From Planctomycetota bacterium (GTDB taxonomy: Bacteria; Planctomycetota; Planctomycetia; Pirellulales; UBA1268), in NCBI GenBank assembly GCA_016872555.1, contig VGZO01000012.1, forward strand, positions 36,656 to 100,655: a DNA stretch of 64,000 nucleotides, in the 5' to 3' direction. The translations under genes were made by a program, and so were the position numbers. This document shows, piece by piece, positions 15,182 through 24,191 of the stretch; the first letter of the stretch is position 1; each line of letters begins with the position of its first letter. The notes beneath the pieces were generated by a model, which was not told the DNA's origin, searched no databases, and saw nothing but the letters and a program-made list of their open reading frames with translations.

Positions 15182-16417
15182 ATGGCTGAGCGCAAGAAAA
15201 TGACGGTGGCGGAGATCCTTGCAGCCGCCCGCGCCGGGAAGGGGGGCGACACGCCGGGTGGTCCCGGCCCGACGGAGCCACAGCCACCGGTTTCTCCGGC
15301 GGCCGAGACGGCTGATCTATCGACGGAAGGCGAAGCCGCAGCGTTAAAAGCGAAACCTGCCCCGAAGCCAGCCGCCAAGGCTGCTGCAGGGGGGCGGCCC
15401 AGTGTCGCCGACATTCTGGCGATGGCTCGGGCGAAGCAGGGCGCACCAGGCCAAGCGGTACCAGGCCAAGCGGTACCAGGCCAAGCGGTACCAGGCCAAG
15501 CGGTACCAGGCCAAGCGGTACCAGGCGAAGCGGCTGCAGCACCGGCAGCCAAGCCGGCGCCCAAGCCCGCTGCGGCGGCCAAGCCCGCGGCAAAGCCGGC
15601 CGGCGGAAAAACCGGGCCCAGCGTCACCGCCAAGCCCGCCGCACGGGACACCGCCAGCATCCTCGCCGCAGCCCGTGCCGGGTCAAAGCCCGGCCCTGTA
15701 TCGAAGGCCGACGCTCCTGCCGGAGTCAAGGCAGCGCTCTCGGAAGCGGGTCGTCAGGCACGCGCCGATGCCGCCGGCCCGCGGCGCGACGGTCCGAAGC
15801 CGGAAGCTGCCAAGACCGGCCACGACGCGCCCTCACGCACGGCCGCGCTGAAGACCGCGCCGCCGATGCCGTCGCGTCCGCCGAAGGCGGCCAAGGTCGA
15901 GGAGGAGACGGGACGCCGTGGCTTCCTCTCGTTGGCGGTCGGCTCGTTCATGGCCCTCGGGTTCACCTCACTGGCGGTGACCGGAGGGCTGTTTTCGCTC
16001 GGTCTGGCCCGGTTCCTGTTCCCCAACGTGCTCGCCGAGCCGCCGAGCAGCTTCAAGGTCGGCTTCAAGGAAGGCTTCCCCGCCGGCAAGGTGGAGACGA
16101 AGTTCGTCGCGCAGTACGGCGTGTGGGTCGTCAACAGCGACGTCGGTGGCCAGCAGCAGATCTACGCGTTGAAGACGGTCTGCACCCATCTCGGGTGCAC
16201 GCCCAACTGGCTCGAGGCCGAGCAGAAGTTCAAGTGCCCGTGCCACGGGAGCGGGTTCTACAAGGACGGTGTCAACTTCGAGGGCCCGGCGCCGCGACCG
16301 CTCGAACGCTACGCGATCAAGATCGCCGACGACGGTCAGTTGGAGGTCGACAAGAGCAAGGCTTTCCAAGAGGAGCTCGGTCAGTGGAACGACCCTTCGT
16401 CGTACGTTCCGGTGTGA
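15182..16417 (+). CDS. Rieske iron-sulfur protein of a cytochrome bc complex with a long repetitive N-terminal extension
   Basis: The 411-residue protein would be the Rieske subunit passing electrons from quinol to cytochrome c. The C-terminal domain has the cluster motifs CTHLGC (Cys334, His336) and CPCHGSGF (Cys352-His355). A twin-arginine motif GRRGFL (Arg245-246) and one membrane helix precede it, as in Tat-inserted Rieske proteins. The first 240 residues are unusual: rich in Ala, Lys and Pro, with a short motif repeated three times (TVAEILAAARAGK, SVADILAMARAKQ, TASILAAARAGS) and a PGQAV tandem repeat. These residues would stay in the cytoplasm. GGAAGGG precedes the ATG. First gene of the block. 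Confidence 0.92.
   Translation: MAERKKMTVAEILAAARAGKGGDTPGGPGPTEPQPPVSPAAETADLSTEGEAAALKAKPAPKPAAKAAAGGRPSVADILAMARAKQGAPGQAVPGQAVPGQAVPGQAVPGQAVPGEAAAAPAAKPAPKPAAAAKPAAKPAGGKTGPSVTAKPAARDTASILAAARAGSKPGPVSKADAPAGVKAALSEAGRQARADAAGPRRDGPKPEAAKTGHDAPSRTAALKTAPPMPSRPPKAAKVEEETGRRGFLSLAVGSFMALGFTSLAVTGGLFSLGLARFLFPNVLAEPPSSFKVGFKEGFPAGKVETKFVAQYGVWVVNSDVGGQQQIYALKTVCTHLGCTPNWLEAEQKFKCPCHGSGFYKDGVNFEGPAPRPLERYAIKIADDGQLEVDKSKAFQEELGQWNDPSSYVPV
15446..15535 (+). repeat. 15-base tandem repeat inside the Rieske gene
   Basis: Five identical copies of CCAGGCCAAGCGGTA (15446-15520) are followed by one degenerate copy (15521-15535). They encode PGQAV repeats in the cytoplasmic extension. Identity at the DNA level, including third positions, implies recent expansion or slippage, and copy number is likely to vary between strains without changing frame. 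Confidence 0.92.
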
Positions 16418-16548
16418 GCGCTTCCGGTCGTTCCGCACGGAACGACCGGCGGGCCGGTGGCGGCGACCGGCGGCAGTGACCCGACCTGCGGACATCCGAT
16501 TCCCGCAGCACGTGACAGTTCAACCCGATCAGCGAGACCACCCGATCC

Positions 16549-17322
16549 ATGGCCATCGGCGAGACGATCCGCAACTCCCAGATTTGGAAGAGCATCTTCC
16601 GCCACCCGATGCCGCTCGACCGGCGGAATCGGATCGTGGTCATGCTCACCAACTTTTTCCTCCACCTCCACCCGGTGTCGATCAAGAAGCAGGGGATCGC
16701 CCTGTCGTTCACATGGTGCATGGGTGGGGTGACGTTCTTCCTGTTCCTCGTCGAGACGGTCACCGGCGTGCTGCTGATGTTCTATTACCGGCCCACGCTC
16801 GAATGGGCCTACAACGACATCCTCGCCCTCCGCGACGTGACCAGCCTCGGCATCCTCCGCGAGCTCCATCGCTGGGGGGCGCACGCGATGGTGATCACCA
16901 CCTGGCTCCACATGTACCGGGTATTCCTCACCGGCAGCTACAAGCCGCCGCGTGAGTTCAACTGGGTGATCGGGGTGATCCTGCTGTTGCTCACGCTCCT
17001 GTTGTCGTTCACCGGTTACCTGCTCCCCTGGGATCAGCTGGCGATCTGGGCGATCACCGTCGGGTCCAACATGGCCCGTGCGACGCCGTTCCTCGGCTAC
17101 GAGGGCCCCGGGCAGCAACTCCTGACCGTCGGCGGGATCGACATGATCACCGACGGCTCCGATGCCCGGTTCGGCCTCCTCGGCGCCCGATTCGTCGGCG
17201 AGGAGACGCTCAACCGGTTCTACGTCCTGCACTGCATCGCGATCCCGCTGGCGGTGGCGCTGCTGCTGGCGATCCACTTTTGGCGCGTACGAAAGGACGG
17301 CGGGATCAGCGGACCGCTGTGA
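16549..17322 (+). CDS. petB: Cytochrome b6-like subunit of a quinol:cytochrome c oxidoreductase
   Basis: The 257-residue membrane protein has four helices and binds the two b haems. The His pairs are H107/H121 ([18 protein letters not shown]) and H228/H243 ([13 protein letters not shown] to AIHFW), spaced 14 and 15 as in cytochrome b6. Cys57 in [15 protein letters not shown] aligns with the cysteine that attaches the extra haem c(i) in b6f complexes, followed by the same FYYRPT turn. The short, four-helix form with a separate partner gene (17335) also matches the b6/subunit IV split. It lies 131 bases after the Rieske gene. Confidence 0.93.
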   Translation: MAIGETIRNSQIWKSIFRHPMPLDRRNRIVVMLTNFFLHLHPVSIKKQGIALSFTWCMGGVTFFLFLVETVTGVLLMFYYRPTLEWAYNDILALRDVTSLGILRELHRWGAHAMVITTWLHMYRVFLTGSYKPPREFNWVIGVILLLLTLLLSFTGYLLPWDQLAIWAITVGSNMARATPFLGYEGPGQQLLTVGGIDMITDGSDARFGLLGARFVGEETLNRFYVLHCIAIPLAVALLLAIHFWRVRKDGGISGPL

Positions 17323-17334
17323 ACCCCGACAGTC

Positions 17335-18660
17335 ATGCATTCAAACGGCCAATTTCTCAAAGACGTCGCCGGCTTCCTCGGGTCGTACTACACCAGCCTG
17401 GCGTTGATGAACGCCGTGGCGGCGTACCTGCTGTGGCGGCGGTCGAAGCAACCGGCGTTGGCGCTGGCGTGGACGGTGTTCTCGGCGGCGATGATGATCC
17501 TCGCCGGCCTCGCGCTGTCGGGGGAGGAACGCCTCGTCCCGAAGCTGCCGAGTGCGGTCACGTCGCTGGTCAACCAGCTTTCCGGGCCGGTGCTCTACAC
17601 GCTCGGCACGACCGCGCTGCTGACGGTGCTGTTCGTGTTCCGGAGGTTCTTCGTCAAGCCGATGGTGGCATGGACGATCCTCAACGGCATGCTGCTGCTG
17701 ATGGGCCTGTCGATGGCCGACGCGAACTTCGCCTCGATCGTCATGAAGCCCGACAACGTTCCGATCGTCGGGCTGGTGTTCCTGCTCGCGTTCTTCACCT
17801 GGGTGGCGACCAAGCAGGCCGTGGTCAATGACGATCGCATCGCCCAGGGCCTGCCGCCGTTGGAGAAACTCGACGACGAAAAGGTTCTCGTGTGGCCCGA
17901 TCTGGTCTACACCGAACTGATCTGCATGGTCGCCGTGTCGGCGTTCCTGTTGGTGTGGGCGATCTTCCTCCCCGCGCCTCTGGAAGAGCCGGCCTCGAGC
18001 GTCAAGACGCCCAATCCCTCGAAGGCGCCGTGGTACTTCCTCGGCCTCCAGGAGATGCTCGTCTATTTCGACCCATGGTACGCGGGGGTCGTGCTGCCGA
18101 GCCTGGTGATCTTCGGGCTGATGGCGATGCCGTATCTCGACTTCAACAAGAAAGGCAACGGCTACTACTCGATCGCCGAGCGGAAGTTCAGCTACCTGAC
18201 GTTCCAGTTCGGGTTTCTCGAGCTGTGGATCACGTTGATCATCCTCGGGACGTTCCTCCGCGGGCCGAATTGGAACTTCTTCGGGCCCTTCGAGTATTGG
18301 AGCCCGTACAAGGTCGAGGTCCTCAATAACGTCGACCTGCCGCAGATGTTCTGGGTCAACCTGCTCGACCGGCCTCTGCCGCGGGCGCCGCAGGGCTCCG
18401 GGACGCTCGCTCAGATCGGCTACATCCTCCTCCGCGAGGCTCCGGGACTGCTCCTGCTGGGGGCCTATCTGGTGATCCTCCCGCCGCTGCTGGCTGTCAC
18501 GGTGTTCCGCGGGTTCTTCGCCCAGATGGGTTTCATCCGCTACATGGTGATGTCCAACTTGATGCTGCTGATGTTGTCGTTGCCCCTGAAGATGATTCTC
18601 CGCTGGACGTTGAACCTGAAATACCTGGTTTGCATTCCGGAGTTCTCGCTGAATTTTTAG
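17335..18660 (+). CDS. Second cytochrome b subunit (subunit IV-like C-terminal part, extended)
   Basis: A 441-residue membrane protein, far longer than the 160-residue b6f subunit IV. About 200 N-terminal residues with several hydrophobic helices precede a conserved quinol-site region, PNPSKAPWYFLGLQEMLVYF. There the Glu of the usual PEWY motif is replaced (APWY), as commonly seen in menaquinol-type complexes. More helices follow to the C-terminus. The gene starts 12 bases after the cytochrome b6-like gene. Interpretation as the C-terminal half of a split cytochrome b is well supported; the function of the N-terminal extension is unknown. Confidence 0.85.
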   Translation: MHSNGQFLKDVAGFLGSYYTSLALMNAVAAYLLWRRSKQPALALAWTVFSAAMMILAGLALSGEERLVPKLPSAVTSLVNQLSGPVLYTLGTTALLTVLFVFRRFFVKPMVAWTILNGMLLLMGLSMADANFASIVMKPDNVPIVGLVFLLAFFTWVATKQAVVNDDRIAQGLPPLEKLDDEKVLVWPDLVYTELICMVAVSAFLLVWAIFLPAPLEEPASSVKTPNPSKAPWYFLGLQEMLVYFDPWYAGVVLPSLVIFGLMAMPYLDFNKKGNGYYSIAERKFSYLTFQFGFLELWITLIILGTFLRGPNWNFFGPFEYWSPYKVEVLNNVDLPQMFWVNLLDRPLPRAPQGSGTLAQIGYILLREAPGLLLLGAYLVILPPLLAVTVFRGFFAQMGFIRYMVMSNLMLLMLSLPLKMILRWTLNLKYLVCIPEFSLNF

Positions 18661-18661
18661 C

Positions 18662-18685
18662 GCCGGGCTTTTGCTTCGCGCCCGG
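18662..18685. terminator. Hairpin after the cytochrome b subunit gene (first of two)
   Basis: CCGGGC and GCCCGG arms, a loop containing TTTTGCTTC, directly after the stop at 18660. There is no terminal T tract, so it may be an attenuator or an mRNA-processing stem. It shares the string GCGCCGGGCTT with the next hairpin. Confidence 0.45.
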
Positions 18686-18711
18686 TTTACGACCGACCGA
18701 AAGGCGATACA

Positions 18712-18732
18712 GCGCCGGGCTTGGCGCCCGGC
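18712..18732. terminator. Second hairpin before the multihaem cytochrome gene
   Basis: GCCGGGC (18714-18720) and GCCCGGC (18726-18732) form a perfect 7-base stem over TTGGC, 40 bases before the start at 18772. With the preceding hairpin it forms a duplicated REP-like element, likely to adjust the relative expression of the two operon halves. Confidence 0.45.
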
Positions 18733-18771
18733 TGACCGTCAATCACCCCTTGGGCACCTGCGCCTCAAACC

Positions 18772-21700
18772 ATGCCTGCCACAGAACAGACCTGGCGCGA
18801 CTTGAAGGTTCTGCACGTGGTCTTCGGGCTCACCGCCCTCGGACTGCTGGCTTCGACCGTGGCGATGCTGGTCGCCGACCACAACCGGCCATGGAAGAAG
18901 TACCAGCGCGAATTCCGCGCGCTGGAGACATGGTCGGCCCAGGCGCGGGTGGTCGAGCAGGGATCGCAGGAGTATGCCGACGAGTCGGAAAAACTGGCGT
19001 CTGTCCTTGCCGAGGCGCGCCAGGCCCCGATCGACCAGACCCTCGTCGAGCGGTTCGTCGCCCGCGCCCGCGAGGTCGACGAAGACCGCGAGGCTGCCGA
19101 CCGGGTCCAACTCGACGTCGACGGGCTGGCGCGGCAGAGCGATGCCGGGCAGCGCCTCGCGCTGCGTGGCGACTTGCTCACTCGGATGCGCGATATCGCC
19201 AAGCGGGCCCGTTTCCGTGAGGACCAGGCCGCAGGCCAGCTGAAGCTGCGAAAGGCGGAGCTCGACAAGAACCGCGCCGACTACGAGCTCGCCGTCGCCG
19301 ACGGCGCCGAGCAAGCACGGCTCGATTCTTTGCTGGCCCGGGCGGACAAGAAGCGCGAGGAGGTGGGCGCGGCGACGCTCGCCAGCCAGGCTTCCAACAC
19401 GCACCGCAAGGAGCTCGAGGCGCTCGTCCGCGAGATGACCCGCGACGAGGATGCCGCCGCGAAGGCGTTGGCCGATCACCGTTCGCAGCTGGAGCAGCTT
19501 TCGAAGACCGTCAAGGAACGGGCGCCCAACTACGGCAAGACGCTTCTCGAGATGCCGGTGCTCGACGCCTTCAACGGGCCGTTGCGCGTCGACCAGATCT
19601 GGCTGCCGCAGCTGACTCTCAACAACAATTTCCGCGATGTGGCCCGGTTCGACCGCTGCACGACCTGCCACAAGGGGATCGAGAAGTCGGCGCCTGGTTC
19701 GTCGCACGATCCCGCCTACCCGCACGCCGAAACTGTCGCGCTCACGCTGGCGACTCCGTCGTCGGCCGACTCGGCCGGCGGAGGCGGGGATGCCGCAGCC
19801 CGGCTCGAGGCCGTCTACGGTTTCGGCCTCGCTGACCGCGGGCTGTTTGAAGCCGATGACGCGACCGTGAATTTCGTCCGCCGCGAGTCCCCCGCGGCCA
19901 TGGCCGGGCTGCAGACCGGCGACGTCATCGAAGCGATCGCCGGTGGCCGGATGCTCGGCGACGGGATGGTCGCCGCGGCGCTTCTCGAGTCACCGGTCTG
20001 GGGCAAACCCGTGACGCTGACCGTGCGCCGCGGCGTGCCGCAGCCGTATGCGAGCCATCCGCGTCTCGACCTGTTCGTCGGCTCGACCAGCCCCCATCCG
20101 ATGCAGCCGTTCGGCTGCACGATCTGCCACCAGGGGCAGGGGAGCGCAACGAGTTTCAAGTGGGCCTCGCACACCCCCGACTCGCCGAAGGAAGCGCGGG
20201 CCTGGCACGACGACCATGGCTGGTTCAACAACCACCACTGGATTCTGCCGATGCTCCCGGAGCGGTTCGAGGAGTCGAGCTGCCTGAAATGCCATCACCA
20301 GGTCGTCGACCTGGAGCCGTCGGAGCGTTTTCCGGAGCCCCCGGCTCCCAAGCTCGTCGAGGGCTACCACCTCGTCAGGCAGTACGGCTGCTACGGCTGC
20401 CACGAGATCAACGGCTGGGCCGGACCCGACAAGCGGATCGGCCCCGACATGCGGCTGGCACCGAATTATCACGAGGTCGCCGCGGCGATCGCCGCCGATC
20501 CGACGCTCGACCGGTCCGATGACGGGGCGCAGCTGAAGCGCTGGGCCGAGGAGGTCGAGCGCAGTCCGGACGGCCGGCAGGCCCGCGATCGGCTCCGGCA
20601 GGCGATCGAGCGCGACGCCCTCGCCGGCGGGGACTCGGTCCTCTCCGACCGCACCCACCAACTCGCGGCCCTGCTCAAGGACCCCGAAACTCCGGGAACG
20701 TTTGCCAAGGTCGGGCCGAGCCTGCGGCATGTTTCCTCGAAGGTCGGTTTCGACTGGCTCTACTCCTGGTTGCGAAACCCGCAGGATTTCCGGCCGTCGA
20801 CCAAGATGCCGCGATTCTTCGGGCTCTGGGATCACCTGTCGGGCAAGGGCCTGGCCGAGTCAGAGCGCTACGAGCCGATCGAAATTCGGTCGATGATCGC
20901 CTACCTGTCCAGCGTCAGCCAACCGTTCGACTACGTCGAGCCCCCGGCGGGGATCACGGCGCCGGCTGATCCGGAACGCGGGCGCAAGGTCGTCGAGGTC
21001 CGCGGCTGCCTCGCCTGCCATCAGCACGCCGAGTTCCCCGGAGCGAGGAGCACCCACGGCCCGAACCTGTCGCGGATCGGCGCCAAGGCCGCGTCGCATC
21101 CCGACGGCGCCAAGTGGCTCTACTCGTGGCTCCGCGAGCCGGCCCGGTATCACCCGCGGACGATCATGCCGAACGTCCTTCTCGAGCCGGTGACGCTCGC
21201 CGACGGCACGGTCAGCGATCCGGCCGCCGATGCGACAGCCTGGCTGCTCGGCTCGACGGAGGGTTGGACGCCGTCCGACATCCCCGCCGCCGGTTCGCTC
21301 ACCGATGAACAGCGCGCTGCCACCAACGAACTGGCGCTGATGTATCTGAAGGACCGGTTCCCGGCGGCCCGTGCCGAGCGCGTTCTGGCCGAGGGTATCC
21401 CCGCCGATCAGGCAGTCATCCAGGGTGACGAGCGGATGCTCGTCGGGATGACGGGCGCCGACCGAGAGGCCCGGCTCCTCGAGTACGTCGGCAAGAAGAC
21501 GATCGCCAAGCTCGCCTGCTCGGCGTGCCACGACATCCCCGGGTTCGAGGATGCGAAAGCCGCCGGCGCGGCACTGGCTGACTGGGGGCGCAAGGAATCG
21601 TCGAAGATCGCCTTCGAGCAGGTCGCCCACTACGTGATGCACCAACTCGAGCACGGCGGCGGGCACGGCCACGGCTCGCCCGGCGGCATGCATCACGGCC

Positions 21701-23304
21701 ATGACGCCCATGGCGACGGCGCGGGTTCGCGGGCGTCGGCCGAGGGCGCTGCCGGTGCCACCGGGGTGTCGGGCGTAGGCCTCGGTGACGACGGCCCATT
21801 GGCACCGGACCTCGCCTATGCGGCACCCCCGGAGCGGCACGTCGACCCGGAGTCGCTCGACCCCGACACCGGGTTTTTCCTCGAGAAGCTTCTCGCCCAC
21901 GAGCGCGAGGGGTTCCTCTGGCAGAAGCTGCGTGCCCCGCGGAGCTACGACTACAAGAAAGCCGAGAACAAGTCGTACAACGAACGCTACCGGATGCCGC
22001 AGTTCCCGTTCGACGCCAAGCAGCGCGAAGCAGTGATGACGTTCGTCCTCGGACTGGTTTCGGAGCCTCCGGCTGCACAGTACGTCCATCGCCCGGATCC
22101 GCGCGAGCAGGCCCGGCTCGACGGCCTCGTGGCGGCCGAGAAATACAACTGCAGCGGGTGCCACATCCTCCAGATGGACCGCTGGGACCTGCGCTACGCC
22201 CCGGAATCGCTCGGTAGCGTCGAGCTACCGGCGGACTACCCGTTCCTCTCCCCCCACTTCACCCCCGACGAGGTGTCGCGGTCGCTCGCCGTCGACCGTC
22301 GCGGGCGACGCCAGGCGCGGATCACCGGCATGCCGGTGCTCGATCCGGCGACGGGGAAGACGCAGTATGTGGACGAGGACGGGGTCGCGATCGAGGAGGG
22401 TGACACCGAGTCGGTCCCCCACCTGCCGATCATGCTCTGGAAAGACGTGCTCGTCGACGGCGAGCCGCGGATCGTCGGCGGCCAAAGCCTCTCGGTGCCG
22501 GTGGCGGCACTGCGTGAAGGGAAGCACTATCCGGCGAACGGCGGCGATCTGGCTCGGTTGCTCTACCCGACCGTGATCGCCGACGAGAAGCAGATCAACC
22601 CCAACGTCAAGGCCGAGGATGCCTGGGGCTGGTTGCCGCCCCCGCTGGTCGGAGAGGGTCGGAAGGTGCAGTCGGACTGGCTCCACCGATTCCTGCTCAA
22701 CCCGGGGATGATCCGGCCGTCCGCCGTGTTGCGGATGCCGAAGTTCAACTTCCACGCCTCGGAGGCGACGGCGCTGGTCAACTACTTCGCCGCCGTCGAC
22801 GGAGCCGACTATCCGTACGTCTACGATCCGCGGCTCGACGACTCGTCGCTCGCCGCCAAGGAGCAGGGGTATCCGGGGCACCTCGACGGTGCGATGAAGA
22901 TCGTCACCAACACCAACTACTGCGTGAAGTGCCACCTTGTCGGTGGGTACACGCCGCCGGGAAATCCCAAGGCTCTCGCCCCGCAACTCGCCGACGTCCA
23001 CAAGCGGCTCCGTCCCGGCTACGTGCACGACTGGATCGCCAATCCGAAGCGGTTCCTGCCCTACACGGGAATGCCGGTGAACATCCCGTTCGACAAGCCG
23101 GTGAGTCAGGATCTCTACAAGGGCACGAGCGACCAGCAGGTCGACGCGCTCACCGATCTGCTCATGCACTTCGACGCCTTCGCCAAGCAGGGATTGTCGC
23201 TGGAGGCCTACCTGCGCCAGCAACCACCCGCGACCGACGCGGCGCCGGCGGCGAAGACGCAGTCCCCCGATCGGACCGCTCCCACGGGAGTGAACGGCGG
23301 CTAG
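18772..23304 (+). CDS. Giant octahaem c-type cytochrome with coiled coil and PDZ domain
   Basis: This 1510-residue protein starts with a membrane anchor (residues about 13-35), followed by a long charged coiled coil (about 45-260). Eight CxxCH haem motifs follow, with first Cys at 296, 449, 504, 540, 746, 916, 1127 and 1384. A PDZ-like domain (about 345-425; ESPAAMAGLQTGDVIEAIAGG) sits between haems 1 and 2. Repeated mono-haem cytochrome c modules of the type GPNLSRIGAK... WLYSWLREP make up the rest. A His/Gly-rich stretch lies near 960-985. Its place between the bc and oxidase genes suggests it carries electrons between the two complexes in the periplasm. No Shine-Dalgarno sequence is evident before the ATG. 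Confidence 0.9.
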   Translation: MPATEQTWRDLKVLHVVFGLTALGLLASTVAMLVADHNRPWKKYQREFRALETWSAQARVVEQGSQEYADESEKLASVLAEARQAPIDQTLVERFVARAREVDEDREAADRVQLDVDGLARQSDAGQRLALRGDLLTRMRDIAKRARFREDQAAGQLKLRKAELDKNRADYELAVADGAEQARLDSLLARADKKREEVGAATLASQASNTHRKELEALVREMTRDEDAAAKALADHRSQLEQLSKTVKERAPNYGKTLLEMPVLDAFNGPLRVDQIWLPQLTLNNNFRDVARFDRCTTCHKGIEKSAPGSSHDPAYPHAETVALTLATPSSADSAGGGGDAAARLEAVYGFGLADRGLFEADDATVNFVRRESPAAMAGLQTGDVIEAIAGGRMLGDGMVAAALLESPVWGKPVTLTVRRGVPQPYASHPRLDLFVGSTSPHPMQPFGCTICHQGQGSATSFKWASHTPDSPKEARAWHDDHGWFNNHHWILPMLPERFEESSCLKCHHQVVDLEPSERFPEPPAPKLVEGYHLVRQYGCYGCHEINGWAGPDKRIGPDMRLAPNYHEVAAAIAADPTLDRSDDGAQLKRWAEEVERSPDGRQARDRLRQAIERDALAGGDSVLSDRTHQLAALLKDPETPGTFAKVGPSLRHVSSKVGFDWLYSWLRNPQDFRPSTKMPRFFGLWDHLSGKGLAESERYEPIEIRSMIAYLSSVSQPFDYVEPPAGITAPADPERGRKVVEVRGCLACHQHAEFPGARSTHGPNLSRIGAKAASHPDGAKWLYSWLREPARYHPRTIMPNVLLEPVTLADGTVSDPAADATAWLLGSTEGWTPSDIPAAGSLTDEQRAATNELALMYLKDRFPAARAERVLAEGIPADQAVIQGDERMLVGMTGADREARLLEYVGKKTIAKLACSACHDIPGFEDAKAAGAALADWGRKESSKIAFEQVAHYVMHQLEHGGGHGHGSPGGMHHGHDAHGDGAGSRASAEGAAGATGVSGVGLGDDGPLAPDLAYAAPPERHVDPESLDPDTGFFLEKLLAHEREGFLWQKLRAPRSYDYKKAENKSYNERYRMPQFPFDAKQREAVMTFVLGLVSEPPAAQYVHRPDPREQARLDGLVAAEKYNCSGCHILQMDRWDLRYAPESLGSVELPADYPFLSPHFTPDEVSRSLAVDRRGRRQARITGMPVLDPATGKTQYVDEDGVAIEEGDTESVPHLPIMLWKDVLVDGEPRIVGGQSLSVPVAALREGKHYPANGGDLARLLYPTVIADEKQINPNVKAEDAWGWLPPPLVGEGRKVQSDWLHRFLLNPGMIRPSAVLRMPKFNFHASEATALVNYFAAVDGADYPYVYDPRLDDSSLAAKEQGYPGHLDGAMKIVTNTNYCVKCHLVGGYTPPGNPKALAPQLADVHKRLRPGYVHDWIANPKRFLPYTGMPVNIPFDKPVSQDLYKGTSDQQVDALTDLLMHFDAFAKQGLSLEAYLRQQPPATDAAPAAKTQSPDRTAPTGVNGG

Positions 23305-23310
23305 AGTTCC

Positions 23311-23328
23311 CTGGTGGGATTCCACCGG
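23311..23328. other. Weak hairpin after the multihaem cytochrome gene
   Basis: CTGGTGG and CCACCGG form a 7-base stem (one G-T pair) over GATT, 7 bases after the stop at 23304. Too weak to call a terminator. Confidence 0.3.
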
Positions 23329-23420
23329 CAGGAGTTCACGAGATGGTCGTGGCACCTCGAGCGCCGTTCCCGCGATCCCCGTCCATGACCAATCGCGATC
23401 CGCACTTCCGGAGATTCGCC

Positions 23421-24191
23421 ATGAACCGTCGACTCGTCACCAGTCTCGCCCTGGTCCTGTTCACCGGAGTCGGTTCCGTCCGCGCCGACGACTGGGGCAC
23501 GATCAGCGGCCGGTTCGTGTTCGGCGGTGCCAAGCCGACCGCCTCCGACATCAAGGCCGACAAGGATGTCGAGGTATGCGGCAAGCACAAGCTCCTCAAC
23601 GAAGAGCTCGTCGTCGGTGCCGATGGCGGCGTCGCGAACGTGGTCGTCTTCGTCCGCGACAAAGACATCAAGATCCATCCTGACCTCGCGGCCACGAAGA
23701 ACACCCCGGTCACGCTCGACAACAAGGACTGCCGGTTCGAGCCGCACGTGGCCGTCGTCCAGACGGGTCAGCCGCTGGTCCTGAAGAACTCCGACACCAT
23801 CGGCCACAACAGCAACGTCGCGACGATCAAGAACAGCCCCTCCAACAGCCTGATTCCGGCCGGTGGCGATTCGAAGGTCACTTTCAACGCCGAGGAGGCG
23901 ATCCCCGCCCAAGTGACCTGCAACATCCACCCGTGGATGAAGGCCTGGCTCGTGGTCCGGCCGAATCCCTATGCCGCCGTCTCCAAGCCGGACGGCTCGT
24001 TCGAGATCAAGGGCCTGCCGGCCGGTGAGGTTGAGCTGCAGCTGTGGCACGAGAAGGCCGGCTACATCGGCGAGATCAAGGTCGGTGGCAAGTCGGATAA
24101 GACAGCGAAGGGCCGGAAGAAGGTCACCGTCAAGGCCGGTGAAAACGCCATGGGAGACATCACGCTCGATGCGAGCCTGTTCAAGAAGTGA
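23421..24191 (+). CDS. Secreted cupredoxin-like protein
   Basis: A 256-residue exported protein with signal peptide LVTSLALVLFTGVGSVRA. The middle holds a blue-copper-like site: His in KNSDTIGHNSNV and Cys, His and Met in VTCNIHPWMKAW, the order of type 1 copper ligands. A C-terminal beta domain (KPDGSFEIKGLPAGEVELQLWHEK) resembles carboxypeptidase regulatory-like folds. Placed between two cytochrome genes, it is probably a periplasmic electron carrier or copper-handling protein. The ATG at 23421 follows GGAG; upstream reading belongs to no protein. The next gene overlaps its 3' end and encodes a paralogue. Confidence 0.85.
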   Translation: MNRRLVTSLALVLFTGVGSVRADDWGTISGRFVFGGAKPTASDIKADKDVEVCGKHKLLNEELVVGADGGVANVVVFVRDKDIKIHPDLAATKNTPVTLDNKDCRFEPHVAVVQTGQPLVLKNSDTIGHNSNVATIKNSPSNSLIPAGGDSKVTFNAEEAIPAQVTCNIHPWMKAWLVVRPNPYAAVSKPDGSFEIKGLPAGEVELQLWHEKAGYIGEIKVGGKSDKTAKGRKKVTVKAGENAMGDITLDASLFKK

